From contig NZ_LGYZ01000061.1 of assembly GCF_001310275.1 (NCBI RefSeq), positions 1 to 55,378 on the forward strand: a stretch of 55,378 nt of DNA, given 5' to 3'. The DNA comes from Nocardia arizonensis (GTDB lineage: Bacteria; Actinomycetota; Actinomycetes; Mycobacteriales; Mycobacteriaceae). Position 1 is the stretch's first letter; every line of letters starts with the position of its first letter. The translations under genes were made by a program, and so were the position numbers. The notes beneath the pieces are model-generated. The model did not search any database, was not told where the DNA came from, and saw nothing but the letters and a program-made list of their open reading frames with translations. Below, one piece after another: positions 18,296 to 27,630 of the stretch.

Positions 18296-18323
18296 GGACG
18301 CCGCGGGTCCGCCCGCGGCGTCC
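18296..18323. terminator. Hairpin between convergent genes
   Basis: A perfect 12-base stem, GGACGCCGCGGG (18296-18307) and CCCGCGGCGTCC (18312-18323), with loop TCCG. It lies 12 bases after the DUF3043 stop and nine before the end of a converging small gene. Confidence 0.75.
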
Positions 18324-18332
18324 GGTCTACCG

Positions 18333-18488
18333 TCACCGATGGTCGGCGATGCGCATGGCCGACAGTTCGGCGCGGACGCGTTCGGCGTCGCGATCGGTGA
18401 CATCGGTGGATCCGGCGCGTCCACGGCCGCGGGCGATGAAGATTACGAAGACGACGACGATGGCCAGGCCGAACAGCGGAATTGTCAT
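18333..18488 (-). CDS. Small single-pass membrane protein
   Basis: Open frame of 51 residues read directly from the minus strand: MTIPLFGLAIVVVFVIFIARGR, one strongly hydrophobic segment (residues 4-19) followed by a basic patch, then a polar tail TDVTDRDAERVRAELSAMR predicted as amphipathic helix. The pattern of TM helix, positive-inside patch and charged helix is typical of real small membrane proteins. It diverges from the GlxA-type regulator gene (86 bases between starts). Function unknown. Confidence 0.6.
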   Translation of the reverse strand: MTIPLFGLAIVVVFVIFIARGRGRAGSTDVTDRDAERVRAELSAMRIADHR

Positions 18489-18574
18489 GGCAGCAATTTT
18501 TCGCTCGTAAATTTACCGCCGAAAGTGGCGGTTCTGCCGTTGTTCGCAAAAATCCGGCCAGCTACCCTCGACAC

Positions 18575-19558
18575 ATGTTGTCCAAGGTCGCGGTCGCGCT
18601 GTCCGAACCGCTCGCCATGTTCGAGTTCGGCGTCGTCTGCGAGGTCTTCGGTCTCGACCGCACCGCGGACGGCCTGCCCGCCTTCGACTTCCGCGTCTGT
18701 GGCGCGGAACCGGGCCGCCCCATGCGTTCGACCACCCCCGGCGTCGGCATCACCCCCGAGCACGGACTCGAGCACGTGGTCGACGCCGATCTGGTCGCCA
18801 TCGCGGCCTTCCAGTACTCCGCCGTGGACCATCCGCGCAACCGCCCGGTGATCGAGGCCGTGCGGGCCGCCGCCGAGGCGGGCGCGACCATACTCACCGT
18901 CTGTTCCGGGGCCTTCCTCGCGGGCGCCGCGGGACTGCTCGACGGTCGCAAGTGCACCACGCACTGGAAGTACGTCGACGAACTCGCCGCCCGATTCCCG
19001 TCGGCCACCATCGATCCCGACGTGCTGTTCGTCGACGAGGGTGATCTCGTCACCAGCGCGGGCACCGCCGCGGGGATCGACGCCTGTCTGCACCTGGTCC
19101 GGCGCGAACTCGGCAGCGCGGCGGCCAATGCCATCGCCCGGCGCATGGTGGTCCCGCCCCAGCGCGACGGCGGCCAGCGCCAGTTCATCGAGCGGCCGGT
19201 GGCCGATTGCGATACCGACAGCCTCGGCGGGACCCTCCAGTGGATGAGCGAGAACCTCGACCGCAGGCACACCGTGGAGGAGCTCGCCGCGCGGGCCACC
19301 ATGTCGACGCGCACCTTCGCCCGGCGCTTCGCCGCCGAGACCGGGACCACACCGGTGAAGTGGCTGACCAATCAGCGCGTGCTCTACGCCAAGCATCTGC
19401 TGGAGGATTCCGATCTCGGACTCGAACAAGTCGCGGACAGGGCGGGTTTCGGGTCGGGCGCACTGCTGCGCCACCATTTCCAGCGTTCCGTCGGCATCGC
19501 CCCCGCCGAGTACCGCCGCCGTTTCGGGGACACACGCGAAACCGATCCGCCCGCGTGA
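18575..19558 (+). CDS. GlxA/FtrA-type AraC-family regulator
   Basis: Transcription factor of 327 residues. The N-terminal domain (about 1-190) is DJ-1/PfpI-like with the nucleophile-elbow Cys in LTVCSGAFLAG (near 109). The C-terminal domain (about 215-320) has two AraC helix-turn-helix units: HTVEELAARATMSTRTFARRF and LGLEQVADRAGFGSGALLRHHF (boundaries only; about 231-251 and 286-307). The ligand or regulon is not visible. The divergent small membrane protein is a possible target. Confidence 0.88.
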   Translation: MLSKVAVALSEPLAMFEFGVVCEVFGLDRTADGLPAFDFRVCGAEPGRPMRSTTPGVGITPEHGLEHVVDADLVAIAAFQYSAVDHPRNRPVIEAVRAAAEAGATILTVCSGAFLAGAAGLLDGRKCTTHWKYVDELAARFPSATIDPDVLFVDEGDLVTSAGTAAGIDACLHLVRRELGSAAANAIARRMVVPPQRDGGQRQFIERPVADCDTDSLGGTLQWMSENLDRRHTVEELAARATMSTRTFARRFAAETGTTPVKWLTNQRVLYAKHLLEDSDLGLEQVADRAGFGSGALLRHHFQRSVGIAPAEYRRRFGDTRETDPPA

Positions 19559-19629
19559 GCCGGGGACCGCACGGAACTCCCGGCGGCTGACCGCGAGCAC
19601 GGCCGCGCGCGGTTGATAGATTGCCGCGC

Positions 19630-20172
19630 GTGGCCTCCGCATCCGACCGTCCGGCACGCACCCTGATCCTCGGCGGCGCCCGTTCCGGCAAGTCGGCGTA
19701 CGCCGAGGCGCTGGTCACCGAATACGCACCGGTGCGCTACGTGGCGACCGCGCTCCCGCATGCCGAGGACCGCGATTTCGCCGCGCGCGTCGCGACCCAC
19801 CGGGAGCGCCGTCCGGCCGACTGGCACACCGTCGAGAACTCCGATCTCGCGGACATCCTGGCCGAACCCGCGACGGGCGCCACCCTGGTCGACGACCTCG
19901 GCACCTGGCTCACCGCCCGCATCGACGCCCGCGCGGCCTGGGACGCCCCGCCCGGCACGATCGCCGCCGACACCGACCGGCTGGTGACCGCGGTCGCGGA
20001 CTTTCCGGCGCGGCTGGTCATCGTGAGCCCGGAGGTCGGTATGGGCGTCATACCCGCGACCCGCTCGGGTCGACTGTTCCGCGACGAGATCGGCGCACTG
20101 AACCAGCGCTTGGCCGCGGTGTGCGACGAGGCGTATCTCGTCGTCGCGGGACTGCCGCTGCGTCTGAAGTGA
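19630..20172 (+). CDS. cobU: Adenosylcobinamide kinase/guanylyltransferase
   Basis: Bifunctional enzyme of 180 residues that phosphorylates adenosylcobinamide and then attaches GMP from GTP, activating it for nucleotide-loop addition. Visible: P-loop [13 protein letters not shown] near residues 12-24, [20 protein letters not shown] near 40-60, the guanylylation-region His in [10 protein letters not shown], and [14 protein letters not shown] at 19630 is preferred to TTG at 19621. It is the first of a cobU-cobT-cobS series. Confidence 0.9.
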   Translation: MASASDRPARTLILGGARSGKSAYAEALVTEYAPVRYVATALPHAEDRDFAARVATHRERRPADWHTVENSDLADILAEPATGATLVDDLGTWLTARIDARAAWDAPPGTIAADTDRLVTAVADFPARLVIVSPEVGMGVIPATRSGRLFRDEIGALNQRLAAVCDEAYLVVAGLPLRLK

Positions 20173-20263
20173 CATCGGGTGTTCGCCTCGGGCGGCGCGG
20201 CGGGCAAGATTGGTCGGCGGAAGTACGTGCGGGCAAGCCTGCCCCGACCGAGAGGCTCGAACA

Positions 20264-21337
20264 GTGACACACGGATTCGGACCGGTCGCGCCACCGGACG
20301 CGCGATTTCGCGCGGCGGCCGAGCAGCGGCAGGCTCAGTTGACCAAACCGGCCGGATCGCTCGGACGGCTCGAGGAGATCGGCAACTGGGTCGCCGCCTG
20401 CCAGGCGCAGTGCCCGCCCCGGCAGTTCGAACGCGCGCGGGTGGTGGTGTTCGCGGGCGACCACGGCGTCGCGCGACACGGCGTATCGGCCTATCCGAGC
20501 GAAGTCACCGCGCAGATGGTCGCCAATTTCCTCGCGGGCGGCGCCGCCGTGAACACCCTGGCCGCGGTCGCCGAGGCCACCGTGCGGGTGGTAGATATCG
20601 CCGTCGACGCCGAGACCGACCCGTCGGTGAGCAAGCACAAGGTGCGCCGCGGCAGCGGATCCATCGACCGCGAGGACGCACTGACCGCCGAGGAGGTCGC
20701 CGCCGCGCTCGTCGCGGGCCGCGCCATCGCCGACGAGGAGATCGACGCGGGCGCGGATCTGCTCATCGCGGGCGATATGGGCATCGGCAACACCACACCC
20801 GCCACGGTGCTGGTCGCCGTCCTCACCGACACCGAACCGGTGCGCGCGGTCGGCCGCGGCACCGGCGTCGACGACGCGGGCTGGGCGCGCAAGGTCGCCG
20901 CGATCCGCGACGGTATGCGGCGCGCCCGCCGCGTGGCCAAGGAACCGGTGGAGCTGCTGCGGGTGGCCGCGGGCGCCGATTTCGCGGCGATGGCGGGATT
21001 CCTGGCCCAGGCCGCCGCGCGCCGCACCCCCGTACTGCTCGACGGCGTCGTCGTGACGGCGGCCGCCATGGTCGCGGAGGATCTCGCCGAAGGCGCGCGG
21101 GCCTGGTGGCTGGCCGGACATCGCTCCACCGAACCCGCCCACGCCCTCGCGCTGACGCACCTGCGCCTGGAACCGCTCGTCGACCTCGGCATGCGGCTGG
21201 GCGAAGGGTCGGGCGCGCTCACCGCGCTGCCCGTACTGCGTGCGGCCGTGGCCGCGCTGGCGCAGATGTCGACCTTCGCCGAGGCGGGCGTCAGCACCGC
21301 GGGCGACGCCGACTCGCGCCCGAATCTCACCAAGTGA
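20264..21337 (+). CDS. cobT: Nicotinate-nucleotide-dimethylbenzimidazole phosphoribosyltransferase
   Basis: Enzyme of 357 residues that makes alpha-ribazole phosphate, the lower ligand donor of cobalamin. Visible: [15 protein letters not shown] (about 27-41), [30 protein letters not shown], and the catalytic Glu in [14 protein letters not shown] near 315. GTG at 20264 ([11 protein letters not shown]). It starts 91 bases after cobU; no cobalamin riboswitch is recognisable in that gap, which is too short for one. Confidence 0.92.
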   Translation: MTHGFGPVAPPDARFRAAAEQRQAQLTKPAGSLGRLEEIGNWVAACQAQCPPRQFERARVVVFAGDHGVARHGVSAYPSEVTAQMVANFLAGGAAVNTLAAVAEATVRVVDIAVDAETDPSVSKHKVRRGSGSIDREDALTAEEVAAALVAGRAIADEEIDAGADLLIAGDMGIGNTTPATVLVAVLTDTEPVRAVGRGTGVDDAGWARKVAAIRDGMRRARRVAKEPVELLRVAAGADFAAMAGFLAQAAARRTPVLLDGVVVTAAAMVAEDLAEGARAWWLAGHRSTEPAHALALTHLRLEPLVDLGMRLGEGSGALTALPVLRAAVAALAQMSTFAEAGVSTAGDADSRPNLTK

Positions 21338-21521
21338 ACCTCGGGCCGCCCGGCCGCCCCTGCCGCGGTCGAGACGATCGGACGGTCCGGCCGCGCCCGT
21401 GCGCCCCACGGGCGGATTCGTCCCGGTCGCGCACGCTCTCGCGCCCGCGCCGGACGGCACCGCACCGGTGGGCGTCGCCGCCGGCGGTCACCATGTACCC
21501 GGTGCGTGAGAGGCCGACACG

Positions 21522-22271
21522 GTGACCGGACTGCGGCTGGCGCTGTCCTGGCTCACCGTGCTGCCGGTGCGCGGCCCCGCCGATGTCGACCGCGCCGCCG
21601 CCGGACGCGCCATCGCATTCGCGCCCGCGGTGGGCGCGCTGCTCGGGCTCGCCGCGGCCGGATTCGCCTGGGCGGCCGACCGGGTCGGGGCGGGGCTGCC
21701 GCTGACGGGTCTACTCACCGTCGCCGTGCTCGCCCTGGCGACCCGAGGGATGCATCTGGACGGTCTGGCGGATACCGCGGACGGCCTCGGCAGCTATGGG
21801 CCGCCGGAACGGGCCAGGGAGATCATGAAAGGCGGATCCGCGGGTCCGTTCGGCGTCGCCGCCATCGTGTTCGCCGTCGGCATCCAGGCGAGCGCGGTCG
21901 CAGCGCTGGCCGGGGAAGGGCGGTGGGCGGCGATCGCGCTCGCGGCGGCGATCGGCCGAGTCGCGGTGGTGCCCGCCTGCCGCCGTGGCGTCGCCGCCGC
22001 GCCGGGAACGGGTTTCGGCGCACTGGTGGCGGGCACGCAGTCGCCGGTGGCCGGTGCGCTGTGGGCTCTCGCGGCCGTGACCGCGTCGGTCGTCGCCGTG
22101 CCGGAGCGGCCGTGGCAGGGTCCGGTGGCGGTGGCCGTGGCACTCGCGGCATCGGTCGTCGCCGCCCGCCACACCGTGCACCGTTTCGGTGGCCTCGGCG
22201 GTGATGTGCTCGGCGCGATCGTGGAGATCTGCGTCGCGGTCACGGCGGTCGGCTTCTGTCTACAGCCCTGA
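21522..22271 (+). CDS. cobS: Adenosylcobinamide-GDP ribazoletransferase (cobalamin synthase)
   Basis: Integral membrane enzyme of 249 residues that joins adenosylcobinamide-GDP to alpha-ribazole. Visible: N-terminal LRLALSWLTVLPV, the conserved acidic HLDGLADTADGLGSYG near residues 73-88, several hydrophobic helices, and HRFGGLGGDVLGAIVE near the C-terminus, a family hallmark. GTG start with AGAGG upstream. A gap of about 185 bp separates it from cobT and shows no gene. Confidence 0.92.
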   Translation: MTGLRLALSWLTVLPVRGPADVDRAAAGRAIAFAPAVGALLGLAAAGFAWAADRVGAGLPLTGLLTVAVLALATRGMHLDGLADTADGLGSYGPPERAREIMKGGSAGPFGVAAIVFAVGIQASAVAALAGEGRWAAIALAAAIGRVAVVPACRRGVAAAPGTGFGALVAGTQSPVAGALWALAAVTASVVAVPERPWQGPVAVAVALAASVVAARHTVHRFGGLGGDVLGAIVEICVAVTAVGFCLQP

Positions 22272-22401
22272 CAACTCGAGCGACTGTCCAGCATGACTTT
22301 GCTCGCTCGCCGTTTGTCGAATGGCACAACGGATATGGCGTTTGCTCGTGCCTCGTGGCACCGGGATGCCAACCGTCTCAGCCACGACATAAGGTGGGTC
22401 C

Positions 22402-23115
22402 ATGTCTTCCGAGCGCCTCTATTTCCGCCAACTGCTGTCAGGCCGCGACTACGCCGTCGGCGACCCCATCGCGACGCAGATGCGAAATTTCGCGTACCTG
22501 ATCGGCGATCGGGAGACGGGTGAATGCGTCGTGGTCGATCCGGCCTACGCCGCCGCGGATCTTGTCGCCGTGGCCGAAGCCGACGGCTTGCGGATCACCG
22601 GTGTGCTCGCCACCCACCACCATCCCGACCACGTCGGCGGCACCATGATGGGCTTCACCCTCGGCGGCGTCGCGGAGCTACTCCGTACCACCAGCGTCCC
22701 GGTCCACGTCAATGCCGAGGAACTGGACTGGGTCGCCAATGTCACCGGTATCGCCCGCAGTGAACTCACCGGTCACGAACACGGCGACGTCATTTCCGTC
22801 GGACCCATCGACATCGAATTGCTGCACACCCCCGGCCACACCCCCGGCAGCCAGTGCTTCCTGTTCGACAACCGACTCGTCGCGGGCGACACGCTGTTCA
22901 TCGACGGCTGCGGCCGCACCGACTTCCCGGGCGGCGACACCGACGCGATGTTCCGCAGTCTGCGCAATCTGGCCGCGCTGGAGGGCAATCCGGTCGTCTA
23001 CCCCGGCCACTGGTACTCCGACGAGCCGAGCGCGCCGCTGTCCACGGTCAAGGAGAACAACTACGTCATGCGCCCGCAGACACTCGAACAGTGGCGCACG
23101 CTCATGCCGGGCTGA
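22402..23115 (+). CDS. MBL-fold metallo-hydrolase (glyoxalase II-like)
   Basis: Metallo-beta-lactamase-fold protein of 237 residues. Metal ligands are visible: THHHPDHVGG (from residue 71), HTPGHTPGSQ, VAGDTLFIDGCGRTDF and the late His in VYPGHWYS. The order fits glyoxalase II, persulfide dioxygenase or YcbL-type hydrolases, probably on a thioester or glutathione/mycothiol-like adduct. The exact substrate cannot be told. It ends 13 bases from the converging ilvE. Confidence 0.85.
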   Translation: MSSERLYFRQLLSGRDYAVGDPIATQMRNFAYLIGDRETGECVVVDPAYAAADLVAVAEADGLRITGVLATHHHPDHVGGTMMGFTLGGVAELLRTTSVPVHVNAEELDWVANVTGIARSELTGHEHGDVISVGPIDIELLHTPGHTPGSQCFLFDNRLVAGDTLFIDGCGRTDFPGGDTDAMFRSLRNLAALEGNPVVYPGHWYSDEPSAPLSTVKENNYVMRPQTLEQWRTLMPG

Positions 23116-23128
23116 CGCCCCGCGCGGA

Positions 23129-24229
23129 CTACATGGCGCGCATCCACCCGTGGATATCGGCGAAGGTGCCGCGCTGGATACCGGTCAGTGTGTCGCGCAG
23201 GGCCATGGTGACCTCGCCGGGTTCGCCGCCGCCGATGGTGAATTCACCCGACTCCGAACGGACCCAGCCGACCGGTGTGATGACCGCGGCCGTGCCGCAG
23301 GCGAAAACCTCTGTGATCTCACCGGATTCGGCGCCGCGGCGCCATTCCTCCACCGAGACCTTGCGTTCCTGCACCGGGTAACCGGAATCGGCGGCCAGGG
23401 TGAGCAGCGAATCCCGGGTGATACCGGGCAGCAGCGAACCGGACAGCTCCGGGGTCACCAACCGGGCCTCGGAGCCGGAGCCGAAGACGAAGAACAGATT
23501 GTTGGTGCCCATCTCCTCGACGTAGCGGCGATCGCACGCGTCGAGCCAGACCACCTGATCGCAGCCCTGCGCCGAGGCCTGCGCCTGGGCGAGCAGCGAG
23601 GCGGCGTAATTGCCCGCGACCTTGGCCTCACCGGTGCCGCCGGGGGCCGCGCGCACATATTCGGTGGACAACCACACCCGCACCGGTTTCACCCCGCGCG
23701 GGAAGTAGGCGCCCGCGGGCGAACCCAGCAGCAGGTACCTGTAGGCGGAGGCGGGCTTCACGCCGAGTCCGGCCTCGGTGGCGAACATGAACGGCCGCAG
23801 GTAAAGCGATTCCTCACCGCCCGCCGCGGGCACCCAGCCGCGATCGACCTCGAGCAACTGCCGCACCGATTCGATGAACAGATCCTCGGGAAGTTCGGCC
23901 ATCGCCATCCGACGCGCGGAGCGGGCGAAGCGCGCGGCGTTGGCGTCGATACGGAAACAGGAGACGCCGCCGTCGCTCTGGCGATACGCCTTCAGTCCCT
24001 CGAAAATGGCCTGACCGTAGTGGAAGACCATGGTCGCCGGGTCCATCGCCAGCGGACCGTACGGCTCGATGCGGGCGTTCGTCCACCCCTGGCCTTCGGT
24101 GTAATCGATGGAGACCATGTGATCGGTGAAGAAGCGTCCGAAGCCGGGTGCCGTCAGGATCTCCTGTACCCGCTGCGCCGGGGTGGGCGCGGGATGGGAG
24201 ATACGGGTGAACTGTGCGGCAACGGTCAT
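23129..24229 (-). CDS. ilvE: Branched-chain amino acid aminotransferase
   Basis: Fold-type IV PLP enzyme of 366 residues interconverting Leu/Ile/Val and their keto acids. Visible: [13 protein letters not shown] (about 75-87), the catalytic Lys in [13 protein letters not shown] (near 203), [11 protein letters not shown] and [12 protein letters not shown]. It matches Rv2210c, followed downstream of gcvT on the same strand in M. tuberculosis order. The gap from gcvT is 79 bases, so co-transcription is possible. Confidence 0.93.
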   Translation of the reverse strand: MTVAAQFTRISHPAPTPAQRVQEILTAPGFGRFFTDHMVSIDYTEGQGWTNARIEPYGPLAMDPATMVFHYGQAIFEGLKAYRQSDGGVSCFRIDANAARFARSARRMAMAELPEDLFIESVRQLLEVDRGWVPAAGGEESLYLRPFMFATEAGLGVKPASAYRYLLLGSPAGAYFPRGVKPVRVWLSTEYVRAAPGGTGEAKVAGNYAASLLAQAQASAQGCDQVVWLDACDRRYVEEMGTNNLFFVFGSGSEARLVTPELSGSLLPGITRDSLLTLAADSGYPVQERKVSVEEWRRGAESGEITEVFACGTAAVITPVGWVRSESGEFTIGGGEPGEVTMALRDTLTGIQRGTFADIHGWMRAM

Positions 24230-24308
24230 GGGCTGATCCTATCGGGCAGCGATTTCCGATGTTCCTCGCGTTGGTCACGCAATGGCAGGCGACCCCGATC
24301 GGGCGCTC

Positions 24309-25409
24309 TCAGGCGGTATGCGACTCGACGAACGGCGGCCGGAGCACCTCGCAGCGCAGCCTGCGACCGCGCACGTCGACCTCGACCTCCGCGCCCGGTC
24401 GCACATCGGCCTCGGAATCGAGCAGTGCCAGGGCGATGCCGACCTTCAGTGTCGGGGAGAAGGTGCCCGACGTGGTGGTGCCAACCGGTTCACCGTCGAG
24501 CAGCACGTCCTGCCCCCGGCGTGGCACCCCGCGATCGATGGCCTTCAGCCCCACAAGGATTCGACGCGGCCCGGCCGACTTCTCCTGTTCCAGCGCCGCC
24601 TTGCCCCAGAACTGCGGCTTCTTCCAGCCGACCGCCCAGCCGCAGCGCGCCTGTACCGGGGTGATCTCGCGCGACAGTTCGTGACCGTGCAGCGGATAGC
24701 CCATCTCGGTGCGCAGTGTGTCGCGCGCGCCGAGTCCGGCGGGTTCGCCGCCCGCGGTTCGCACCCGCTCGACCAAGGCGCGGAACAGCGGTGCGGCGTC
24801 TTCCCAGCGCGGCAGCAGTTCGTATCCGTGTTCGCCGGTGTAGCCGGTGCGGCACACCCGTACCGGCGCGCCCGCCCAGTCGGCGTCGGCGTAGGCCATG
24901 TACTCGAGGTCGGTGGGCAGTCCGAGCGAGGTCAGCACTTCCGCGGACCTCGGACCCTGCACCGCGAACACCGCGAAGTCGGTGTGCTGATCCGTCACCG
25001 TGACGCCGGCCGGGGCCGCCTCGCGTAGTGCCGCCACCACAGCCGCGGCATTGGCGGCGTTGGGGACGAGGAATATCTCCTCCGGGCCGACGTAATAGGC
25101 GATGAGATCATCGATCACCCCGCCGTCGGCGGCGCAGCACAGCGTGTACTGCGCCTTGCCCGGCCGGATCTTGCCGAGATCGTTGGTGAGCGCGGAGTTC
25201 ACGAAATCCGCCGCGTCCGCACCCGCCACCGTCGCCTTGCCGAGATGGCTCACGTCGAAGAGTCCGACGGTGGTGCGCACCGCGGTGTGCTCGGACACCG
25301 TGCCCGCGTACGACACCGGCATCTCCCACCCGCCGAAGGGTGCGAAACTCGCGCCCAACTCGACGTGCACATCGTGGATCGGCCCCTGCCGCGGCTTCGT
25401 CTCGGTCAC
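24309..25409 (-). CDS. gcvT: Aminomethyltransferase, glycine cleavage T protein
   Basis: Protein of 366 residues, tetrahydrofolate-dependent T protein that releases ammonia and methylene-THF from the aminomethyl-lipoyl H protein. Visible: [19 protein letters not shown] (about 28-46), [20 protein letters not shown], and [18 protein letters not shown] (about 220-240). GTG start. Glycine cleavage needs a lipoylated H protein, which links it functionally with lipA/lipB further on. No gcvH or gcvP is in the window and no glycine riboswitch was seen. Confidence 0.93.
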   Translation of the reverse strand: MTETKPRQGPIHDVHVELGASFAPFGGWEMPVSYAGTVSEHTAVRTTVGLFDVSHLGKATVAGADAADFVNSALTNDLGKIRPGKAQYTLCCAADGGVIDDLIAYYVGPEEIFLVPNAANAAAVVAALREAAPAGVTVTDQHTDFAVFAVQGPRSAEVLTSLGLPTDLEYMAYADADWAGAPVRVCRTGYTGEHGYELLPRWEDAAPLFRALVERVRTAGGEPAGLGARDTLRTEMGYPLHGHELSREITPVQARCGWAVGWKKPQFWGKAALEQEKSAGPRRILVGLKAIDRGVPRRGQDVLLDGEPVGTTTSGTFSPTLKVGIALALLDSEADVRPGAEVEVDVRGRRLRCEVLRPPFVESHTA

Positions 25410-25604
25410 CGGGCGAGCTTAACCGTCCGCGGCGAACCGCCGGGGCGCCACACGAGCCCGCCGAGGCCACTCGGCCGCGAAACCACATGGGTATCAGGGT
25501 CGGACCGCGCTCGGGCAGGGCGTGCGTCACACCGCGGCCGTGAACCCGCCGCGCGCGATGATCCGAACGCGACGGACCGCGAGCGGACCGAATAGCCTGA
25601 GCCC

Positions 25605-27116
25605 ATGACCGCTGTTGCAGATCGCTCGCTCGGACCCGAACTGGCACGTACCGTATCCCTCGGACCCGATACCGATGTCCTCGTCATCGGCCTGACGTCC
25701 TCGGAGAACGGCCCGGCCGTCGTGCCCGACGACTTGTTCGGTGACGTCCTCGACGCCGATATGCGCGCGGAGCTGCTTGATGGGCTCGGCGCCGTCGGAG
25801 CCAAGGGCAAGGCGGAGGAACTGACCCGCTTGCCCGCGCCCGCCGCCCTCGCCGGGGTGACCAGCGTGCTCGCGGTCGGACTCGGCCCGAACGAGAAACT
25901 CGACGCCGAGCAGATCCGGCGCTCCGCCGGAGTCGCGGCGCGCGCGCTCACCGGCACCGAGGTGGTCGCCACCACGCTGTCGGGCCTCGACCTCGGCGCC
26001 GCCGCGGAAGGTTTCTACCTCGGCGCCTACACCTTCACCCCGTTCAAGTCCGGCAAGTCGGCGCCCAAGCCGGAGGAACGCCCGGTCGCCCGCGTCGAAC
26101 TGCTGGTACCCGAGCCGGAGTCCGGCGAGACCGAATTGCTGCGCGCGCAGCTGGTGGCCGAGGCCGTGGCCACCGCCCGCGATTTCGTGAACACCCCGCC
26201 GAGCCATCTGTTCCCCGCCGAATTCGCCGCCCGTGCCGCGGTACTGGGCGAGGCGGCCGGACTCGAGGTCGAGGTACTCGACGAGCGTGCGCTGGAGGCG
26301 GGCGGCTACGGCGGCGTGATCGGCGTCGGCAAGGGGTCCTCGCGGCCGCCGCGGCTGGTGCGTCTGACCTACGCGGGTGGGGCGAAGAAGGTCGCGCTGG
26401 TCGGCAAGGGCATCACCTTCGACACCGGCGGCATCTCCATCAAGCCCGCGCAGAACATGGAGAACATGACCTCGGACATGGCGGGCGCGGCCGCGGTCGT
26501 CGCGACCACCTTGCTCGCGGCCCGGCTCGGTCTCCCGGTCACCGTCACCGCGACCGTGCCGATGGCCGAGAACATGCCGTCGGCCACCGCCCAGCGGCCC
26601 GGCGACGTGCTCACCCAGTACGGCGGCACCACCGTCGAGGTGCTCAACACCGACGCCGAGGGACGGCTGATCCTGGCTGATGCCATCGTGCGCGCGAGCG
26701 AGGACGATCCGCAGTACATCATCGATGTCGCGACCCTCACCGGCGCGCAGATGGTCGCGCTCGGCACCCGCACCCCAGGGGTGATGGGCACCGACGACTT
26801 CCGCGACCGGGTCGCGCGAATCTCCCGTGAGGTCGGCGAGAACGGTTGGGCCATGCCCCTTCCCGCCGAACTGCGCGCGGATCTCAACTCCAAGATCGCC
26901 GATCTGGCCAATGTGGCGCCGCACCGGTGGGGCGGCATGCTCTCGGCGGCGCTGTTCCTCGAGGAGTTCGTCCCCGAGGGCGTGCAGTGGGCCCATCTCG
27001 ATGTCGCGGGTCCGGCGTACAACACCGGCGGTCCCTTCGGCTACATCGGCAAGGGCGGCACCGGCGTTCCGGTGCGCACCCTCATCGCGGTGATCGAGGA
27101 CATCGCGGCCGAGTGA
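25605..27116 (+). CDS. pepA: Leucyl aminopeptidase, M17 family
   Basis: Cytosolic dimetal aminopeptidase of 503 residues. The N-terminal non-catalytic domain (about 1-170) precedes the catalytic domain with [15 protein letters not shown] (Lys and Asp ligands, near 267-281) and the M17 signature [12 protein letters not shown] (from residue 348). Matches Rv2213 and lies divergent from gcvT over about 195 bases. Roles in peptide turnover are general to the family. Confidence 0.93.
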   Translation: MTAVADRSLGPELARTVSLGPDTDVLVIGLTSSENGPAVVPDDLFGDVLDADMRAELLDGLGAVGAKGKAEELTRLPAPAALAGVTSVLAVGLGPNEKLDAEQIRRSAGVAARALTGTEVVATTLSGLDLGAAAEGFYLGAYTFTPFKSGKSAPKPEERPVARVELLVPEPESGETELLRAQLVAEAVATARDFVNTPPSHLFPAEFAARAAVLGEAAGLEVEVLDERALEAGGYGGVIGVGKGSSRPPRLVRLTYAGGAKKVALVGKGITFDTGGISIKPAQNMENMTSDMAGAAAVVATTLLAARLGLPVTVTATVPMAENMPSATAQRPGDVLTQYGGTTVEVLNTDAEGRLILADAIVRASEDDPQYIIDVATLTGAQMVALGTRTPGVMGTDDFRDRVARISREVGENGWAMPLPAELRADLNSKIADLANVAPHRWGGMLSAALFLEEFVPEGVQWAHLDVAGPAYNTGGPFGYIGKGGTGVPVRTLIAVIEDIAAE

Positions 27117-27183
27117 GCCGCCCGCGCTGAACCGGGAGCGTTCGCCGACGATGCGCCGGGTCCGTTCACCGTCGGCGGCAACC

Positions 27184-27215
27184 GGCATGCCAGTGACATC
27201 GGTCACTGTCATGCC
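27184..27215. terminator. Long hairpin after pepA
   Basis: GGCATGCCAGTGAC (27184-27197) pairs with GTCACTGTCATGCC (27202-27215) with one mismatch and loop ATCG. It lies 67 bases after the pepA stop and could end transcription, though no T run follows. The inner CAGTGAC/GTCACTG could equally be a regulator site. Confidence 0.5.
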
Positions 27216-27630
27216 GTGGTCACTGTCACGACGGGCTCGACGTACCATTCCGCCCCCGCGTGCGCGCGCACCCATGCCGCCGGATCGCGGGTACGGGCAT
27301 CACCCGAGGTCACCACGCGTCCGCGGGGGCCACCCTGGTCACAGCGCCACCGAATCGATCCGACAGACCCGCGCGGGTCCGCTCGCGTGCGCCCGCGCGG
27401 CCGCTCACCGCCGTTGCTCGCGCGGTGCCGGCTCGCAGGCAGATCGCTGCCCTGTGCTACGTGCCACGCGGACGAGTGCAAGGATGGTTCGCGGTACAAG
27501 AACCACACACGGATCTCCGGTGCCCCACAATGATCGGTGGCTTCAGGACTCTCTCCGCGACCCGCGGTGCGCGTCCGCCGCGAGAACAACTGTTGTAGAA
27601 CCCGTCGAGCAGTCAGAGGAGTCAACGGAC
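27216..27630. other. Gap between pepA and sucB
   Basis: No supported gene here. In M. tuberculosis this position carries ephD, which is absent. Frames on both strands are Arg-rich and shadow-like. AGAGGAG at 27615-27621 is the sucB ribosome binding site. A sucB promoter should lie here but I could not pick it out. Confidence 0.5.

Noticed and set aside
20173..20263. Cobalamin riboswitch before cobT
   Set aside because: The gap is about 90 bases, too short for the full aptamer, and no B12-box-like core was seen.
27209..27625. Minus-strand frame of 138 residues between pepA and sucB
   Set aside because: Arg-rich, repeats of no known domain, covers the sucB ribosome binding region; only the last 34 residues look protein-like and have no supporting signal.
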